A stretch of DNA of 7,137 nucleotides, from contig JAQTOL010000087.1 in assembly GCA_028748945.1 (NCBI GenBank), forward strand, positions 2,817 through 9,953. The letters run 5' to 3'. The notes under the pieces were generated by a model that had not been told where the DNA came from, searched no databases, and saw only the letters and a program-made list of their open reading frames with translations. The number at the start of each line of letters is the position of its first letter. Position 1 is the first letter of the stretch. Below, piece by piece: positions 5,426 to 7,137 of this stretch. This stretch comes from Paludibacter sp. GTDB taxonomy: Bacteria > Bacteroidota > Bacteroidia > Bacteroidales > Paludibacteraceae. The translations under genes and the position numbers were made by a program.

Positions 5426-6727
5426 ATGAAAACATCCATTTTTTCAAATCAATTTCAGTCAATCCTTCTCAGTGTTTTATTTCTATTTATTTCCATTACC
5501 CCTACGCTTGCATTATCGGATCAACTCAATTCCGGAGCAGGAGTAAACGAAAATTATTCCGAATACAAAGGAGTTGTAGTCGATCGAAAAACAGGATCAC
5601 CTTTGCCGTTTGCCAACCTGAGAGTTGAAGGGACAAATATCTCGACTGTTTCGAACTCCGATGGGCAATTTCTAATTAAAATTGCAAATGAAATAGTCAA
5701 TCCCAAAATTACCGTAAGTTTTATCGGGTACAAGTACAAAACAATTACACTTGCCGACGTTAACCCGGAGATGCTTCGGATCGAGATGGAACCTACTGCC
5801 ATTGAATTACCGGCAATAAGCGTGATATCGAAAGATGCTGATCTTCTGATTCAGAAAGTTATGGATAAAAAAGGAGAAAACTATTCCAATGAACAAACAC
5901 AAATGACAGCTTTTTACAGGGAAACCATTAAAAAGAACCGGTCTTATGTCTCACTCTCCGAGGCAGTTGTAGAAATATTCAAGCAACCATATTTATCTTA
6001 CAAATCGGATATTGTAAAATTATACAAAGCACGTAAAAAAGCCGATTATGCCCGGTTGGATACGGTGACTTTTAAACTGCAGGGTGGTCCGTTTAACTCA
6101 TTGTATCTGGATATCATGAAATACCCGGAACTGATTTTCACCAAAGACATGATGAAAAATTACGAGTTTACTTTTGACCGCTCCACTCATATGGACAACA
6201 AAATGATTTACGTGCTCGATTTTATACAACGTGAAAATACAACAGAACCTCTTTATTTCGGGAAATTATATATTGATGCAGAAAACTTTGCCTTGAAAAG
6301 TGCAGTATTCAATCTCAATGTCAGCAACAAAGAACTGGCAAGCGAGATGTTCATCATGAAAAAACCTTTCAATGCTACAGTCTATCCGACAGTTGCTTCG
6401 TACCGGATTGACTATCTCGAAAGGGATGGAAAGTGGTATTACGGTTATAGCCGGATTGAACTGGGACTAAAAATCAACTGGAAGAAAAAACTGTTTAATA
6501 CGGGTTACCATTCCATCATCGAAATGGCTGTAACAGACTGGGAAGTGAACACCGAGAAAAACCCGGTTGTTCCCAAAGAAAGAATGCGGCCATCGGTAGT
6601 TATTAGCGATGAGGCAACCGGATTTTCTGATCCCGATTTCTGGGGTGAATACAACGTGATTGAACCTGAAAAATCAATCGAATCGGCCATTAAGAAGATT
6701 CAAAAACAGTTGGAAAAAAAGAAATAA
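5426..6727 (+). CDS. Exported CarboxypepD_reg-like domain protein
   Basis: Envelope protein of unknown exact role. Residues 1-29 are a signal peptide (hydrophobic from about 12 to 29, ending TLA), with no lipobox cysteine. Residues 46-123 are a carboxypeptidase-regulatory-like beta-sandwich: YKGVVVDRKTGSPLPFANLRV, split here as YKGVVVDRKTG (47-57) and SPLPFANLRV (58-67), then SNSDGQFLI (76-84) and VSFIGYKYKTI (97-107). This pattern is known from the N-termini of SusC-like and DUF5686 proteins. The middle (about 135-300) contains TAFYRETIKKNRSYV (161-175) and a SEAVVEIFK segment, resembling the part that follows this domain in DUF5686-type proteins. At 433 residues the protein lacks the C-terminal outer-membrane barrel of those larger proteins and ends in a lysine-rich helix (KKIQKQLEKKK). 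It is probably periplasmic or attached to the outer membrane. The ATG at 5426 is chosen because the signal peptide follows directly. It stands between the nucleases and an independently promoted regulator gene. No functional link to either is shown. Confidence 0.88.
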   Translation: MKTSIFSNQFQSILLSVLFLFISITPTLALSDQLNSGAGVNENYSEYKGVVVDRKTGSPLPFANLRVEGTNISTVSNSDGQFLIKIANEIVNPKITVSFIGYKYKTITLADVNPEMLRIEMEPTAIELPAISVISKDADLLIQKVMDKKGENYSNEQTQMTAFYRETIKKNRSYVSLSEAVVEIFKQPYLSYKSDIVKLYKARKKADYARLDTVTFKLQGGPFNSLYLDIMKYPELIFTKDMMKNYEFTFDRSTHMDNKMIYVLDFIQRENTTEPLYFGKLYIDAENFALKSAVFNLNVSNKELASEMFIMKKPFNATVYPTVASYRIDYLERDGKWYYGYSRIELGLKINWKKKLFNTGYHSIIEMAVTDWEVNTEKNPVVPKERMRPSVVISDEATGFSDPDFWGEYNVIEPEKSIESAIKKIQKQLEKKK

Positions 6728-6834
6728 ATAATCAGTTTTATTTTAATTTCCTGATATACTATTCCGTACTACAACAATTATCAATTTCCGCTAAGTTTTA
6801 GTTGTAAGCGTGCATGTTAAATGTTCGTGATTAA

Positions 6835-6866
6835 TTTGTTTGTTTGCAAATAATGTATTTACTTTG
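6835..6866 (+). promoter_or_regulatory. Promoter of the Rrf2-family gene
   Basis: TTTG at 6835-6838 is followed after 20 bases by TTACTTTG at 6859-6866, one mismatch from the -7 consensus TAnnTTTG. The distance to the ATG at 6898 is 31 bases. Both elements and the spacing fit the Bacteroidota housekeeping promoter. Confidence 0.55.
6840..6853. promoter_or_regulatory. Palindrome in the promoter spacer, possible Rrf2 operator
   Basis: TTTGCAAA (6843-6850) is a perfect palindrome. With one mismatch (6842/6851) the dyad extends to TTGTTTGCAAATAA (6840-6853). It lies between the -33 and -7 elements, where a bound dimer would block RNA polymerase. Many Rrf2-family regulators control their own promoters through such dyads. 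The assignment here is inference. Confidence 0.35.
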
Positions 6867-6897
6867 CACTAAATAATACAACGAGGTAGTATATAAT

Positions 6898-7137
6898 ATG
6901 AAATTATCAAAAACTTCCGAATACGCTTTACGCATCTTGATTTATATGGCAAAAGTGCCGGATCAATTATATACTGCAAAGCAGCTTGTTAAAGAGTTGA
7001 AAGTTTCTGATAAATACTTACGACGCTTAATGACTGATTTATCGAAATCAGGATTTATCAGAAGCATTCAGGGCAGGGATGGCGGTTATACCTTTATTAA
7101 AAATCCCGATGACATTATGTTATACGATATAATTGAC
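6898..7137 (+). CDS. Rrf2-family transcriptional regulator, N-terminal 80 residues (runs off the right edge)
   Basis: DNA-binding winged-helix regulator. The start MKLSKTSEYALRILIYMA is the family's standard N-terminus. Residues 26-50 form the helix-turn-helix (TAKQLVKELKVSDKYLRRL, then MTDLSKSGF), and the wing carries SIQGRDGGYTF (56-66), matching the G-x-x-GGY motif typical of Rrf2, IscR and NsrR. The frame is open to the last base of the window, so about half of a usual 130-160-residue protein is missing. That includes the region where iron-sulfur-binding cysteines would lie (around residues 90-110), so whether it senses Fe-S clusters, NO, cysteine or something else cannot be told. There is no cysteine in the visible part. 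A short purine stretch CGAGG (6882-6886) lies 11 bases before the ATG. The gene has its own promoter with an internal palindrome, so it is probably autoregulated and independent of the upstream gene. Confidence 0.9.
   Translation, partial: MKLSKTSEYALRILIYMAKVPDQLYTAKQLVKELKVSDKYLRRLMTDLSKSGFIRSIQGRDGGYTFIKNPDDIMLYDIID

Noticed and set aside
5350..5628. Plus-strand frame of 92 codons overlapping the start of the CarboxypepD_reg-like gene
   Set aside because: Its second half is the signal peptide and domain start of the real gene out of frame. Its cysteine- and phenylalanine-rich start reflects AT-rich intergenic DNA.
6730..6756. ATCAG/CTGAT stem after the CarboxypepD_reg-like gene as a terminator
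   Set aside because: Five base pairs with a 15-base loop and no T-run after it. Too weak to call.
1..7137. A novel defence or mobile system
   Set aside because: No transposase, integrase, toxin, helicase, reverse transcriptase or phage gene is visible. The genes belong to ordinary Bacteroidota secreted, envelope and regulator families.

Overview
The window looks like chromosomal DNA of a member of the Bacteroidota, most likely of the Bacteroidales type. The signs are: two proteins with signal peptides and C-terminal tails of the Por/type IX secretion (T9SS) kind, a CarboxypepD_reg-like envelope protein, promoter-like pairs fitting the Bacteroidota form (TTTG about 19-21 bases before TAnnTTTG), mostly no Shine-Dalgarno sequence before the starts, and AT-rich intergenic DNA. 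The genus cannot be read from the sequence.

Layout. At the left edge (1-338, minus strand) is the N-terminal part of an unrecognised exported protein that runs off the window. An 823-base divergent intergenic region follows (339-1161). It has no convincing gene but much structure: a minus-strand promoter, two near-identical palindromic repeats about 470 bases apart, a dyad-symmetric cluster of CATCAG/CTGATG motifs with a 23-base period, a hairpin that would terminate minus-strand transcripts, an orphan plus-strand intrinsic terminator, and a good promoter for the next gene. Then come two consecutive plus-strand genes for secreted endonuclease I family (EndA/NucM-like) nucleases. The first (946 aa) carries a long multidomain extension and the second (355 aa) is almost only nuclease plus sorting tail. 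After a 277-base gap comes a 433-aa exported protein with a carboxypeptidase-regulatory-like domain. At the right edge is the first 80 codons of an Rrf2-family transcription regulator with its own promoter and a palindrome inside it.

How the genes fit together. The two nucleases share the family motifs and are probably an old tandem duplication. Both should leave the cell through Sec and then T9SS, and would degrade extracellular DNA or RNA for nucleotide and phosphate supply or for matrix turnover. The CarboxypepD_reg-like protein is an envelope protein whose role is not known, and nothing ties it functionally to the nucleases beyond position. The Rrf2 regulator starts a separate unit. I see no defence system, mobile-element gene, CRISPR array or RNA gene. 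The least explained parts are the repeat-rich intergenic region and the nested domain architecture of the large nuclease.
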